DNA of 64,000 bases from JANSXG01 sp965652425 (GTDB taxonomy: Bacteria > Planctomycetota > Phycisphaerae > Phycisphaerales > UBA1924). Made by a program: the position numbers and the translations under genes. Numbering within the stretch: position 1 is the first letter of the stretch; each line of letters starts with the position of its first letter. The DNA lies in the NCBI GenBank assembly GCA_965652425.1, contig CBFGVX010000002.1:9213-73212 (forward strand), given 5' to 3'. The notes beneath the pieces were generated by a model, which was given only the letters and a program-made list of their open reading frames with translations, ran no database searches and was not told where the DNA came from. Shown here piece by piece: positions 37,317 through 46,594 of the stretch.

Positions 37317-38588
37317 TCAGTCGTTCGGGCTCACCGGCACATTCGCCAGGTCGCTGCGACCGGGCAGTTCGTAGCCCGCAGCCGTGATCGCCTGCTCCGG
37401 CCCGATCGACCAGATGTTGTCGTTGCCCGAGCGGTCGGAGATGAAGTAGATCCGGTTGTCGGGGCCCCAGGTCGGCATGACATTCACGAACCAGCCGCCG
37501 GTGAGATTGGTGCGCGACGAGCCGTCCAGGCGCTGGATCCAGATGTCCGCAAAGTCGGGCTTCTGGGAGTCATCAGCGGGGGGGTTGAACACCGTCGAGA
37601 AGGCGATGTACTGGCCGTCCCAGCTCCATGAGGGGTTGATGATCGCGGCGACGGAGCTGGAAGCGATCTCGGTGGGCATCATCGCTTCGCCATCGATGTA
37701 ATCGATGGTCCACAGGCTGAAGAGCCGCCCACCGCGATCGCGGGCACGCTGGAACATGAGCTTGGTGCCGTTGGGCTGCCACTCGGGGAACAGGCCGTAG
37801 GTCAGGAACTTCAGGCGCGAGGGCATGCGAACATCGGTGACCCAGATTTCCCAGCGGTCGCTGGTCTCGCCGCGGCGACAGAACGCGATCGTGCGTCCGT
37901 CGGGCGACCAGGTCGGGTGCAGGTCGTCAGCGGTGTCGGAGGTGATCTGCACCGCCTGGCCGCCATCGACATTCATGACATAGATGTCCCACGAGCCGTT
38001 GCGGTTGCTGGCAAAGGCGATCCGCGAGCCGTCGGGGCTGACCGCGGGCATGATGTCGTGGGCCGGATCTGAGGTGAGCTGCGTCACCGCGGTGCCGTCG
38101 ATCGACTTGCTGTAGATCGAGGCCGTGGGGCGGTGGCGGGTGGAGCTGAAGTAGATCGTGCGCCCATCGGGAGCGATGGTCGGATCGAAGTCGATGCCTT
38201 CGCCGGAGAAAGTGATCTGGCTGATGTTCTCGGTGGCGTCGGGCAGTGTGAGGTGGGCCTGCGAGCGGGCGTTGGCGTTGGGGATCTCGCCGAAAAGCGA
38301 GAAGTTCGGCGAGCGGGTGGTCCCGGTGGTGCCCGCGTTGGCCTCGGAGAAGGAGGCGGGGATGGTGGTGGTGGGGGTGGTCACCGTGCCGCGACGGTTG
38401 GCGAACTGGGCGAAGGGATCGCGGTAGTAATTGCCCGAGCGCTCGGTGCCGGTGTTGGTCTGCGGCTCGGCGCTGGGCTGCACGCTGGCGACCGGCGACG
38501 ACGAGGAGCACGCCCCGAGCAGAAGAGCGGGGCAGACGAGGGCGGCGAGGCCGAAGCGGCGGGCGAGCGTGTTCGTGCGATGAGACAT
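37317..38588 (-). CDS. TolB-like WD40/PD40 beta-propeller lipoprotein
   Basis: 423 residues with lipobox LLGAC and a Ser/Thr-rich linker (about 28-95). The rest is a beta-propeller of PD40 repeats, e.g. FDPTIAPDGRTIYFSS, IMPAVSPDGSRIAFASNR, LHPTWSPDGRTIAFC and INPSWSWDGQYIAFS. This is the fold of TolB, the periplasmic partner of Pal. No tolQRA-pal genes are adjacent, so a specific Tol role is not proven. Confidence 0.8.
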   Translation of the reverse strand: MSHRTNTLARRFGLAALVCPALLLGACSSSSPVASVQPSAEPQTNTGTERSGNYYRDPFAQFANRRGTVTTPTTTIPASFSEANAGTTGTTRSPNFSLFGEIPNANARSQAHLTLPDATENISQITFSGEGIDFDPTIAPDGRTIYFSSTRHRPTASIYSKSIDGTAVTQLTSDPAHDIMPAVSPDGSRIAFASNRNGSWDIYVMNVDGGQAVQITSDTADDLHPTWSPDGRTIAFCRRGETSDRWEIWVTDVRMPSRLKFLTYGLFPEWQPNGTKLMFQRARDRGGRLFSLWTIDYIDGEAMMPTEIASSSVAAIINPSWSWDGQYIAFSTVFNPPADDSQKPDFADIWIQRLDGSSRTNLTGGWFVNVMPTWGPDNRIYFISDRSGNDNIWSIGPEQAITAAGYELPGRSDLANVPVSPND

Positions 38589-39097
38589 GGGAATCGGGCC
38601 TCCAGCGGCGTTGGTGGTGAGAGCAACCGGACCCGCATGGCCTCTGGCCAGCGGGGGACCTGGTGCCCGCGTAGCCGACTCCGTCGACGACGAGGCAGAA
38701 ACTGAGTGTGATCGTGTTGTGCATCCGGCCCGGTGGGCCGAACTTCCACCCGCGTTCCACGCAGAGGGTCTTATCGGACTCGTGAGCCGACTCGCTTGAG
38801 AGCGCGGTTACACGAACCAGACCTTCTATTCGGACTACACCGTTTCGGACCTGAGCCGAAAACGATCACCAAGGCCAACATTTCTCGGAACTGGGGGGGA
38901 CCGGGCGGAAATTGCGCCCGGAATAACACCGCGAGCCGGTGAGCGCTCCAGCCAGCGCCTCCTCCGAACGCTGGCGAGCGGTTTCATCCGGCCCGCGGGT
39001 GTGTGGCGAATTGACAGGTTATCCACCAGCCCGACGGATCGGGATTGGCAATGTACCGCGCAAAGCGCTGATTTCGACCCGAAAAAAGGAAATTGAC
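38589..39097. other. 509-base intergenic region with no recognised gene
   Basis: Lies between the TolB-like gene and the terminator of the ANTAR regulator gene. I see no credible ORF and no conserved RNA. One DnaA-box-like 9-mer (TTATCCACC, 39018-39026) occurs alone. The sequence should contain the promoter of the TolB-like gene on the minus strand. Confidence 0.4.
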
Positions 39098-39127
39098 ACA
39101 AAAATACCCGCCTCATGGGAGGCGGGG
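39098..39127 (-). terminator. Rho-independent terminator of the ANTAR regulator gene
   Basis: CCCGCCTC (39107-39114) pairs with GAGGCGGG (39119-39126) around a 4-base loop; on the minus strand it is followed by TATTTTTGTG. Confidence 0.9.
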
Positions 39128-39183
39128 GAACGCAGCAGCAATGCCGAAAAGCTCGTTTTCAGATCAAAAAGGCCGGTGCCGGG

Positions 39184-39786
39184 TCAGTCCGACACGGACT
39201 CGAGCCGGCCGGTCTCGAGGACCTCGTTGGCCACATCGATCAGCTTGCGCCGGTTGTTGCGGGCCTCGCGCTGCAGGCGGGTGTGGGCTTCGGCTTCGGT
39301 CCAGCCGTGGGTCTCGATGAGCTTCCACTTGGCCTGCTCCACGATCCGACGATGGGTCAGCGTGGTCTCGAGCTGATCGATCCGCTTGGCCTGCTCTTCG
39401 GAAGCGAGCGCTCGTGCCCAGGCAATCGAGATGGTCACCCTGAGGTTGTCGGTGGACACCGGCTTGAGCAGGTAGCCGAACACGCCGTTGTTCTGGGCCT
39501 CTTCGATGTACTTCTTGTCGGAGAAGGCCGAGACGATGATCGAGGGGATGCCGTGCTCTTCCCACAGCACCCGGGCGACCTCGAGGCCATCGACCTCGGG
39601 CATGCGGATGTCGAGCAGGCAGATATCCGGGTCCTCTTCGACGCCGAGATCGATGGCTTCCTGACCGTTCGAGGCCGGACCGATAATCTCGAAGCCGAGC
39701 GATTTGAGCGAGGATGCCAGACCGGTCGCCATCAGCGATTCATCGTCGGCAACCAGAACGGTGGTGGGCATGGAGGAGAGTTTCAT
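39184..39786 (-). CDS. Response regulator with ANTAR RNA-binding output domain
   Basis: 200 residues from ATG 39786 (ATG 39771 possible; neither has a clear SD). A receiver domain with acidic pocket VLVADDES, phosphoacceptor Asp in CLLDIRMPEVDG and the Lys in GYLLKPVS is followed by a short coiled-coil linker and an ANTAR domain (LTHRRIVEQAKWKLIETHGWTEAEAHTRLQREARNNRRKLIDVANEVL). ANTAR proteins bind paired hexaloop RNA hairpins and prevent transcription termination. No histidine kinase is encoded nearby, so the signal source is unknown. Confidence 0.92.
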   Translation of the reverse strand: MKLSSMPTTVLVADDESLMATGLASSLKSLGFEIIGPASNGQEAIDLGVEEDPDICLLDIRMPEVDGLEVARVLWEEHGIPSIIVSAFSDKKYIEEAQNNGVFGYLLKPVSTDNLRVTISIAWARALASEEQAKRIDQLETTLTHRRIVEQAKWKLIETHGWTEAEAHTRLQREARNNRRKLIDVANEVLETGRLESVSD

Positions 39787-40028
39787 CGTGCTGCTGAATC
39801 CTCGTGCAGAGGGTGCCGTTTGTACCATCCCGGCGACGAACACATGGCCGCTGGGCATTCATGGTGGGAGAGAAGGAAGAAGATTCCGTAGCGCCTCGGC
39901 TGCAGACGGGACGGTGAGCATAGCGGATATTTCAGCCGTGTAAACACTAGGGGAGTTCCGGACCGCCAGCGGGTCCGTCGAAAAGATTTTTTTCAACCCA
40001 GGCCCGGGACCTGCCCCCCGCTCGGGAT

Positions 40029-41228
40029 TCAGTCCAGCCAGTCCTTTTTCTCCAGTCTTTCGGGGACATAAACCTCGCTGACATAGGAAATGTCCTTGGT
40101 GATCAGGGATTCCACCTCCATTTTGAAGCCGTTGGAGAGCATTTTCCTGATCTCCAGTTGCCAGGGCTTCTTGTCCTTGAACCACGGGTAATCCGCGATC
40201 TGCTTGGCCCGGGTGATGTCCCGGTCGTTGAGGGAGATCTGGACATCGTCGGACAGGTCGCACCGCTCGTAGTCGATGGCCCGGATGCCCAGGAACTTGG
40301 CATCGGGGATCGCCATCCGCTCCGACTCGTAGGCCAGTGCGATCGAGCCCTGCTTGATCACCGAGTAGATGTAGTGCCCCCATGGGTCGCAGTCGAGCAG
40401 GCAGTAGACCGGCAGGCCGAGCTCCTCGTTGAGTCGCCGCAGCATCCGTCGCACGCCCCGGGGCGGCTGGCCCGAGCCCTCGGTCAGGATGCAGTTGTGT
40501 TTCTCCCAGAAGCGGTCCTCGTTGAAGCGCTGCCAGACGGTGTCCTTCTCGACATGAAGGATGAAGTCGGCTTCGCACTTCTTGAACTTGATGACCGACT
40601 CCTCGCAGATGGAGGGGATCGCGTAGCCGCCGGTGCCCATCCTGCGGCAATTGATCTCGTCGCCGTTGTCGAGCACGGTGATGTTGCCGACCATCGTGCC
40701 GCGCTTCTTGGCGAAGATGTGCAGCTCTTCGCGCAGGGCCCCGAGGATGACCTCGAGGTCTTCGAGCACGGCGTCGGACTCGGTCTGGTCGTTGAGGGTC
40801 TTTTCCTTGGTGCCGGTGATGGTGTGCAGGGACTTGTAGTACATGCCGCGAAGGCTGAGCGTCTTGCTGGCTTCGAGCAGGTCCTTCACGCCCGCTGACA
40901 GCAGCAGGGTCTGCATGAACTTGCGGCTGGTCTTGAGGTCGAACAGCGGGCGGGCGCTGGTGAGGTCACCCATCTCAAGGATGCGGGCCTTCTTGTTGTA
41001 GCTGGTGTTGCTCAGCGAGCGGCTGGGCACATCCATCTCCGGGTCCTTGCCCGCGAGTCCGGCTTTGGCGACCTCGGTGGCGAGGGACTCGATGGCCTTG
41101 AGGGTCTTGGCATCGGTGGAGCGCCCGGCGGGGCCCTTGGTCGTCGTGCGCGCGGGAGAGGCGGCCTTCTTGGAGGTCTTCTTCGTGGTCTTCTTGCCGA
41201 CCTTTTTCGTGGTGCGTTTCTTGGCCAT
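40029..41228 (-). CDS. top6A: DNA topoisomerase VI subunit A (Spo11-like)
   Basis: 399 residues. Cleaves both DNA strands through a tyrosine; the candidate is one of Tyr130-Tyr131 in LSLRGMYYKSLHT within the winged-helix CAP domain. The Toprim acidic residues are visible in HVEKDTVWQRF and YCLLDCDPWGHYIY. The first 38 residues are a Lys/Thr/Ala-rich tail (AKKRTTKKVGKKTTKKTSKK), histone H1-like and not typical of archaeal Topo VI. Encoded 3 bases after top6B, so the A2B2 enzyme is made from one transcript. Type IIB topoisomerases are uncommon in bacteria. Confidence 0.93.
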   Translation of the reverse strand: MAKKRTTKKVGKKTTKKTSKKAASPARTTTKGPAGRSTDAKTLKAIESLATEVAKAGLAGKDPEMDVPSRSLSNTSYNKKARILEMGDLTSARPLFDLKTSRKFMQTLLLSAGVKDLLEASKTLSLRGMYYKSLHTITGTKEKTLNDQTESDAVLEDLEVILGALREELHIFAKKRGTMVGNITVLDNGDEINCRRMGTGGYAIPSICEESVIKFKKCEADFILHVEKDTVWQRFNEDRFWEKHNCILTEGSGQPPRGVRRMLRRLNEELGLPVYCLLDCDPWGHYIYSVIKQGSIALAYESERMAIPDAKFLGIRAIDYERCDLSDDVQISLNDRDITRAKQIADYPWFKDKKPWQLEIRKMLSNGFKMEVESLITKDISYVSEVYVPERLEKKDWLD

Positions 41229-41231
41229 GGT

Positions 41232-43178
41232 TCAGTTCTTCCCGCCGCTGCGCTTCCGCTTGACCTTCTTCTTGACGACTTTCTTCTTCACCTTGCGCTT
41301 CGTCTTCGGCGGGTCGGACTCGCCGAAGAGGTTGCGGTCGCTGTCGTCGTCATCGTCGTCGCGCTCGCGCGCGTCGGCGATGGCGTCGAGATCGAGGTCG
41401 GAGCCGCGTGTGGCCTTGGTCTTCGTCGGAGGGCCGTCTTCGTCGCTGCTGAACTCTCGGATGAACACCGAGTCGTCCTTGGCCAGCCGTCCGCCGTCGT
41501 CGATCTTCTTGCCCTCCTCGTCGAGCACATCGTCGAACTGCGCGGTCTTGGCTTCGGCCGTCGCGAGCAGCGCGGCGTAGAGCTTCTCGGTGTCGACGCC
41601 GGTGATGTGGTTGCAGGCCTTGGAGATCTCGCCGATGTAGCGCTTGAACACGCCGCGGCGTTCGCCCTCGCGGCGCATGCGCTGGCGCCGGCGCAGGTAG
41701 GTGCCGAGCTTGCGCCCGCAGTCCTGCAGCGCGAGCTTCATCTCCTTGCGGATCTCGTCGTAGTCGGCGATCGCTTCCTTGGACTCGCTGGTGAACGGCA
41801 CCCAGACCGAGGCCATGTGGATCATGAAGATGATCGGGCCTTGGGGCAGGCCGTTGCGGGGCTGCTGGAGCTGGTAGCCGCGCCAGTTGGTTTCGAGCAC
41901 GGCCTTGAAGCTCGAGCAGGCCGACTGCTGGTACTGCAGCGGCACGCGGTTGGCGAAGCGGAAGACCTTGGCGGTTTCTTCCGAGGGCAGGTTGCCGCCG
42001 TATGCGATGCCCGCCTCGATGACGAAGGGGCGTCCGCGATACACGGCGGGCGGGCGGCTGGAAGCCGTGATGAACTCCGGCTCCATGCCCTGCTGCAGGC
42101 CCTTGAGCAGCGTCTTCACGCCGATCGGGCTGAGGCAGTTGGTGGGCGGCCCGATGACCTTCACCTCCTGCAGGGCCTTGTACATCTTCTCGGCTTCGGC
42201 GTGGCCGACCGACTTCACCCACGAGCGCGTGGTCAGCCCGGCGTGTTCGGTCACCTGCTGGGCAACCTTCGGGCCGATGCGGCAGAACTCGTTCGAGAAG
42301 AAGCCGCCGAGCTGCGAGTGCTCGGTGCGCTCGAGCATGGAAATCAGCGTGCCGAGCTCGATGCCGTGCGGGTGGGGCTTGATTTCCTCGGGCTGCTCGG
42401 GCAGCTCGTCGACGCTGCGCTCGTACACGACGGTCTCGCCGTCGGGGCTTTTGGAGGTGGGTGGCGTCTTGTACTCGAAGCGCGCGTGCGGGTTGGCGAT
42501 GGCCGAGAGCTGGATGTACTCGTCCACCGAACGAGCGCCGGTGAAGTACTTGCCCTGCAGCTCGATCTCGACGCGCGTGCCGCTGCCGGTCTTGCCGCCG
42601 TCGGTGAAGAGGTGGTCGAACTGCGGCGCTTCCTCGTCGTGGATGACATCGGCGCGGTTCTTCGAGGTGTCCATCTTCAGGATCATCTCGTGCGTCGCCT
42701 TGCGCGGGCCGGGCTTGGAGAGGATGCGCACCGGCTTGCCGGTGGTGATCAGCCCGTACATGCCCGCGGCGGAGATGCCGATGCCCTGCTGGCCCCGGCT
42801 CATCTTCAGCCGGTGGAACTTCGAGCCGTAGAGCAGGCGACCGAAGATGTTCTCAATCTGCTTGCGCACGATGCCGGGGCCGTTGTCCTGCACGATGACC
42901 ACATAGCGGTCCTCGGCGACCTTGGGCTTGTGGACGATCTCCACGAGGATGTCCGGCAGGATGCCCGCCTCCTCGCAGGCGTCGAGCGAGTTGTCGACGG
43001 CTTCCTTGATCGTGGTCAGCAGGGCCTTGCGCGGGTTGTCGAAGCCGAGCAGGTGCCGGTTCTTGGCGAAGAACTCCGAGACGGAGATGTCCCGCTGCTT
43101 GGTGGCCATCGACTCAGCGGTCGCGGGCTTGCGGCTGGATTTGCGGGACGATGATCTGGGCTGTGCTGCGGTCGCCAT
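41232..43178 (-). CDS. top6B: DNA topoisomerase VI subunit B (GHKL ATPase)
   Basis: 648 residues from ATG 43178 (ATG 43109 would remove a basic leader). The Bergerat ATP fold is complete: N-box KEAVDNSLDACEEAG (about 58-72), G1 DNGPGI (98-103) and G2 RGQQGIGIS (128-136). The transducer domain follows with a conserved lysine segment around 440. The C-terminus has an Asp-rich run then a Lys/Arg-rich tail (KTKRKVKKKVVKKKVKRKR), again not typical. It drives ATP-dependent strand passage with subunit A to relax supercoils and decatenate. Confidence 0.95.
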   Translation of the reverse strand: MATAAQPRSSSRKSSRKPATAESMATKQRDISVSEFFAKNRHLLGFDNPRKALLTTIKEAVDNSLDACEEAGILPDILVEIVHKPKVAEDRYVVIVQDNGPGIVRKQIENIFGRLLYGSKFHRLKMSRGQQGIGISAAGMYGLITTGKPVRILSKPGPRKATHEMILKMDTSKNRADVIHDEEAPQFDHLFTDGGKTGSGTRVEIELQGKYFTGARSVDEYIQLSAIANPHARFEYKTPPTSKSPDGETVVYERSVDELPEQPEEIKPHPHGIELGTLISMLERTEHSQLGGFFSNEFCRIGPKVAQQVTEHAGLTTRSWVKSVGHAEAEKMYKALQEVKVIGPPTNCLSPIGVKTLLKGLQQGMEPEFITASSRPPAVYRGRPFVIEAGIAYGGNLPSEETAKVFRFANRVPLQYQQSACSSFKAVLETNWRGYQLQQPRNGLPQGPIIFMIHMASVWVPFTSESKEAIADYDEIRKEMKLALQDCGRKLGTYLRRRQRMRREGERRGVFKRYIGEISKACNHITGVDTEKLYAALLATAEAKTAQFDDVLDEEGKKIDDGGRLAKDDSVFIREFSSDEDGPPTKTKATRGSDLDLDAIADARERDDDDDDSDRNLFGESDPPKTKRKVKKKVVKKKVKRKRSGGKN

Positions 43179-43386
43179 CCGTGGTGTCGCGCTCCGTGAA
43201 AGGAGAGGAAGGTGGCCGGCGGCTCCGCCGCCAGCGGGCCGAGTCTAGCAAGTGTTGCCGGGAGCGCGAAAGCGGGCGGGGACGCAAAATCCGCTATGAT
43301 CCCCGACCCGCCGGCGGAGGCGCCGGTCGGAACCCTCACCAGATCAACCTCTTGAGAGTCGCCGCAAGGCGCGAAGGACATCGACC

Positions 43387-43857
43387 ATGGAAACCACCCT
43401 CATCATCCTCAAGCCCGATGCGGTCCAGCGCGGCCTGATGGGCAAGATCATCACCCGCTTCGAGGAGAAGGGCCTGCAGATCGTCGGCGCGAAGCTGATG
43501 AAGATCTCCGATGAACTGGCCGCCACCCATTACCAGGACCACAAGGGCAAACCCTTCTACGACGGCCTCGTCGGCTTCATGACCTCCAGCCCGGTGATGA
43601 TCCTGGCGATTCGCGGCGTGGGAGCGATCGCGATCAGCCGCTCCATGATGGGGGCCACCTTCGGCTCCAAGGCCGACGCCGGTACCATTCGCGGCGACTT
43701 CGGCGTCTCCAACTCGTTCAACCTGATCCACGGTTCCGATTCGCCCGAGGCCGCCAAGCGAGAACTCGGCCTGTTCTTCAAGGACGGCGAAGTGCTCGAC
43801 TTCGACCGCCCGATCAACCAGTGGGTGTACGACTACTCCGGCGGCGACCCCGAGTAA
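43387..43857 (+). CDS. ndk: Nucleoside diphosphate kinase
   Basis: 156 residues. Transfers the gamma-phosphate of ATP to other NDPs via a phosphohistidine; the active-site His is in FNLIHGSDSPEAA. The N-terminal TTLIILKPDAVQRGLMGKII is family-typical. Divergent from top6B. Confidence 0.96.
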   Translation: METTLIILKPDAVQRGLMGKIITRFEEKGLQIVGAKLMKISDELAATHYQDHKGKPFYDGLVGFMTSSPVMILAIRGVGAIAISRSMMGATFGSKADAGTIRGDFGVSNSFNLIHGSDSPEAAKRELGLFFKDGEVLDFDRPINQWVYDYSGGDPE

Positions 43858-43882
43858 GACCGAACGACTTCGGCTTTCCGAG

Positions 43883-43910
43883 AAACCCACCGATCCGGTG
43901 GGTTTTTTCG
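43883..43910 (+). terminator. Rho-independent terminator of ndk
   Basis: AAACCCACC (43883-43891) pairs with GGTGGGTTT (43897-43905) around GATCC, followed by TTTCG. The A-rich opposite side may also serve the converging heme A synthase gene. Confidence 0.9.
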
Positions 43911-43915
43911 TGCGC

Positions 43916-45424
43916 TCAGGCGTCCAGAGCGGACCCGGACGGTTCGACCGGTTGCCGGGCGGTGGTGAGCCGGAACGCCCAGGCCACGAGCATCGCGCCG
44001 ACGGCCAGCAGTGCGGCCCCGGTCATCTGGTGTGCGGTCGCCGCGAGGACGGAGGAGGCGGGGCGCTCGGCCGTGAGCGGTGTCGTGCCGAGATGCTCGT
44101 CGTAGTGGGGGACCACGAACATCAGCGCGACCCAGCCGAGCACGAACTGCACGCAGACGGTCCCCAGCAGGGCCTTGCCCAGCGGATTGAGCGGCCAGGA
44201 CTCGGTGTGTCTGGCGATGGCCCGCGCCCCGGCGAACATGGCGAGGCCGGTCACGATCACCGCGAAGCCGATGTGGGCGTACACCGCGTGGAAGTGCTGG
44301 AGATGACGCACGACCGACCCCAGAGAGAGTTGGAGCACCGCGGCGATCAGGAACGCCGCGCTCGACCAGCGGAGCAGCGAATCGCTCGGTCTGCCCACAG
44401 CCGCGGCAGATCGCCAGCGCCACGACAGCACGCACGCCATCACGCACAGCAGCGCGAAGGTGAGCTGACCGGTGATGCCGTGCACCACGGCGAGGCCGAT
44501 GGACTTCTCGTTGTCGGTGGTGAGGGCGAGGGATCGCGAAATCTCCGGCATCGTCTCGATCGCGCTGCTCCACGCTTCTTCATCATCCGCCCCATCGGCG
44601 TAGATGACCCGCAGGCCTCCGATGATGGCCTGCGTCAGCACCGCGAATCCGGCGCCCAGCGAAAGCAGCGTCGCCCAGCCGTACAGCGAACGGGTCGCCC
44701 GCTCGGCCCGCGGCTCGCGGATCCAGGCCAGCATCGAAAACAGGAACAGTCCGAGCACCGTGAAGCCCGCCAAAGCCCCGAAGAGTCGGTGCGAGTGCTC
44801 GTAGAGTTTTCCTCCCGTCATGGAGGAAACGGGGTAGAGGAACATGTTCGTCGCGTAGGTGTTCGGCCAGTCGGGGACCGCGAGGCCCGCCTGGTTCGAG
44901 GTCGTCAGGCCCCCGGTAAAGAGGACCGGGACCACGGCGAGAGCCGCGACCCAGGCGAAGCGGGTGATCCAAGGGTCGTGCGAGGGGTTGAACCCGGCGT
45001 TCCGGGCTGGCTTGAGAAGGCGTCGTCCGATCGACGCCGCGATCACCCCGATCACCGCTCCGAGCAGCAGATACCCGCCGACCATCAGCCCGGCATCGGG
45101 GCGGAGGGCTTCATCGGCTTTGGTTCTGGCCGGTTCGGTCAGCACCGAGCCGAGGATCAGCAGATTCAGCATGCTCGTCGTGAGACCGGCGAATAAGCCG
45201 ATGATCCCGGCCGAAAACGCGTTCATCGCGAACCGGCCCGCGATCAGCCCGCCCGCGATCTGGCAGAGGATCAGGGCCAGACCGGTGGTTCTGGGGTGGG
45301 CGGTCAGTCCCTGCAGGTGCAGAAAGAAGGCGATCAGCCACATCGCGACGGCGGTCGCGAAACCGACGACGATGCCGATCCGCCACGACGGATACGAGAC
45401 GCGTTCTCCGGAAGCTGGCAGCAT
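43916..45424 (-). CDS. ctaA: Heme A synthase (CtaA/Cox15) with N-terminal membrane extension
   Basis: 502 residues from ATG 45424 (a TTG at 45499 would add 25 residues). The C-terminal two thirds form the eight-TM CtaA/Cox15 bundle, with heme-ligand histidines in YEHSHRLFGALAG, VVHGITGQLTF, VYAHIGFAVIV and ATAHQMTGAALL, plus the TSNQAGLAVPDWP motif of the type found in Cox15. It oxidises heme O to heme A for the oxidase. Residues 1 to about 150 add four further TM helices with no equivalent in the family. Divergent from the respiratory cluster that uses its product. Confidence 0.9.
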   Translation of the reverse strand: MLPASGERVSYPSWRIGIVVGFATAVAMWLIAFFLHLQGLTAHPRTTGLALILCQIAGGLIAGRFAMNAFSAGIIGLFAGLTTSMLNLLILGSVLTEPARTKADEALRPDAGLMVGGYLLLGAVIGVIAASIGRRLLKPARNAGFNPSHDPWITRFAWVAALAVVPVLFTGGLTTSNQAGLAVPDWPNTYATNMFLYPVSSMTGGKLYEHSHRLFGALAGFTVLGLFLFSMLAWIREPRAERATRSLYGWATLLSLGAGFAVLTQAIIGGLRVIYADGADDEEAWSSAIETMPEISRSLALTTDNEKSIGLAVVHGITGQLTFALLCVMACVLSWRWRSAAAVGRPSDSLLRWSSAAFLIAAVLQLSLGSVVRHLQHFHAVYAHIGFAVIVTGLAMFAGARAIARHTESWPLNPLGKALLGTVCVQFVLGWVALMFVVPHYDEHLGTTPLTAERPASSVLAATAHQMTGAALLAVGAMLVAWAFRLTTARQPVEPSGSALDA

Positions 45425-45777
45425 GCTCAGATGATAGATATCCGAGTCTGAGGACGCTGGGGCGATTACGGTTTCGCGGGATAATTTCTCGCATGGCAAA
45501 AACGATACATGCTCATATCGAAGCAGGTAGCGAAGGGTTCGAACGCGGTGCTGAGACTCAGTATCAGTTAACCCCGACGGTTCAGGGTGGGTTGACAGCG
45601 ATGAGTGCGGGCCTGTCTACTACTGCCTGACTGCAATCTGTGCGGCTGCCGAGTATTTTGCCCATTTCAACGGCTATCTGTTGATAGGCGGGTTGGTTTT
45701 TCGAGCAGTTCACGGCTTGTTCGGGTCTTGATCGTCCTTGGCGGCGTACTGCCGCGGTCCCGTTCTAGGAGCTGCTC
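45425..45777. other. 353-base divergent regulatory region between ctaA and actA
   Basis: No coding frame. It separates the heme A synthase gene from the respiratory cluster and holds the predicted actA promoter. A TAGGAG Shine-Dalgarno sequence lies 7 nt before the actA GTG. Confidence 0.6.
45592..45621 (+). promoter_or_regulatory. Predicted promoter of the act/cox operon
   Basis: A perfect TTGACA (45592-45597) and TCTACT (45616-45621) with an 18-base spacer, about 155 bases before the actA start. Confidence 0.45.
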
Positions 45778-46506
45778 GTGTCGACGCTCTTTCCTCAGTG
45801 GATGAACGCCCTCCCTGGCGCGATGGCCGTCGGCCTCGGCGCTGCGGGTGTGTGTGTGATCGGTGGGGTGTGGTACTACTTCACCCCGAATTACTGGGAG
45901 GTCGGCTATATGCCCGACCAGCCGGTGGCGTTTTCGCACCAGATCCACGCCGGCCAATTGGGCATGGACTGCCGCTACTGCCACTCGGATGTCGAGAAGG
46001 CGGCGCACGCGAACATCCCCGACACCGCGACCTGCATCAACTGCCACGCCGGCGACGACCAGGCCGGCGGGTACTTCAATGTCGATCTCTGGGACGCGCA
46101 CAAGGTCAATCAGGACCTCGTGCGCGTCCGCACGGCGTACGCCGAAGACAAGCCGATCGAATGGCGACGGATCCACAAGGTTCCGGATTACGCGCACTTC
46201 AACCACGCCGTGCATGTGAACGCCGGTGTGTCGTGCTATTCCTGCCACGGGCGCATCGACCAGATGGAAGTGGTCTACCAGACCGAGAGTCTGTCGATGG
46301 GCTGGTGCCTGGAGTGCCACCGCGAGCCGGAGAAGCACCTGGTGGATGTGGACGGCGTTCTTGACCCCTCGAATCCGGTCCGCATCACCGACCTCGCGAC
46401 CGTCGAGGCGCTGCTGAGCAGCTCCCAGCAGCGCGAGCGCGGGCTGAAGCTGGTCGAGACCAAGCAGCTCCAGCCGCCCGACCATTGCGCCGCCTGTCAT
46501 TACTGA
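45778..46506 (+). CDS. actA: Alternative Complex III pentaheme cytochrome ActA
   Basis: 242 residues from a GTG. One N-terminal TM anchor (about 15-35) is followed by a periplasmic domain with five CxxCH heme sites (CRYCH, CINCH, CYSCH, CLECH, CAACH), the number known for ActA. ACIII is a quinol:cytochrome c oxidoreductase unrelated to the bc1 complex. First gene of the cluster. Confidence 0.95.
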   Translation: MSTLFPQWMNALPGAMAVGLGAAGVCVIGGVWYYFTPNYWEVGYMPDQPVAFSHQIHAGQLGMDCRYCHSDVEKAAHANIPDTATCINCHAGDDQAGGYFNVDLWDAHKVNQDLVRVRTAYAEDKPIEWRRIHKVPDYAHFNHAVHVNAGVSCYSCHGRIDQMEVVYQTESLSMGWCLECHREPEKHLVDVDGVLDPSNPVRITDLATVEALLSSSQQRERGLKLVETKQLQPPDHCAACHY

Positions 46507-46594
46507 TTCGCTTCCCAGAACCCGCCCCGCACGACACGCCCCTGACCTTCCCCGCGGCCCGTTCCTGAGCGCCGCCTGAGACAAGCGAGACGCG

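Noticed and set aside
39018..39026. DnaA-box-like TTATCCACC in an intergenic region
   Set aside because: A single near-match without a cluster, without dnaA, dnaN or gidA nearby, is not evidence of an origin.
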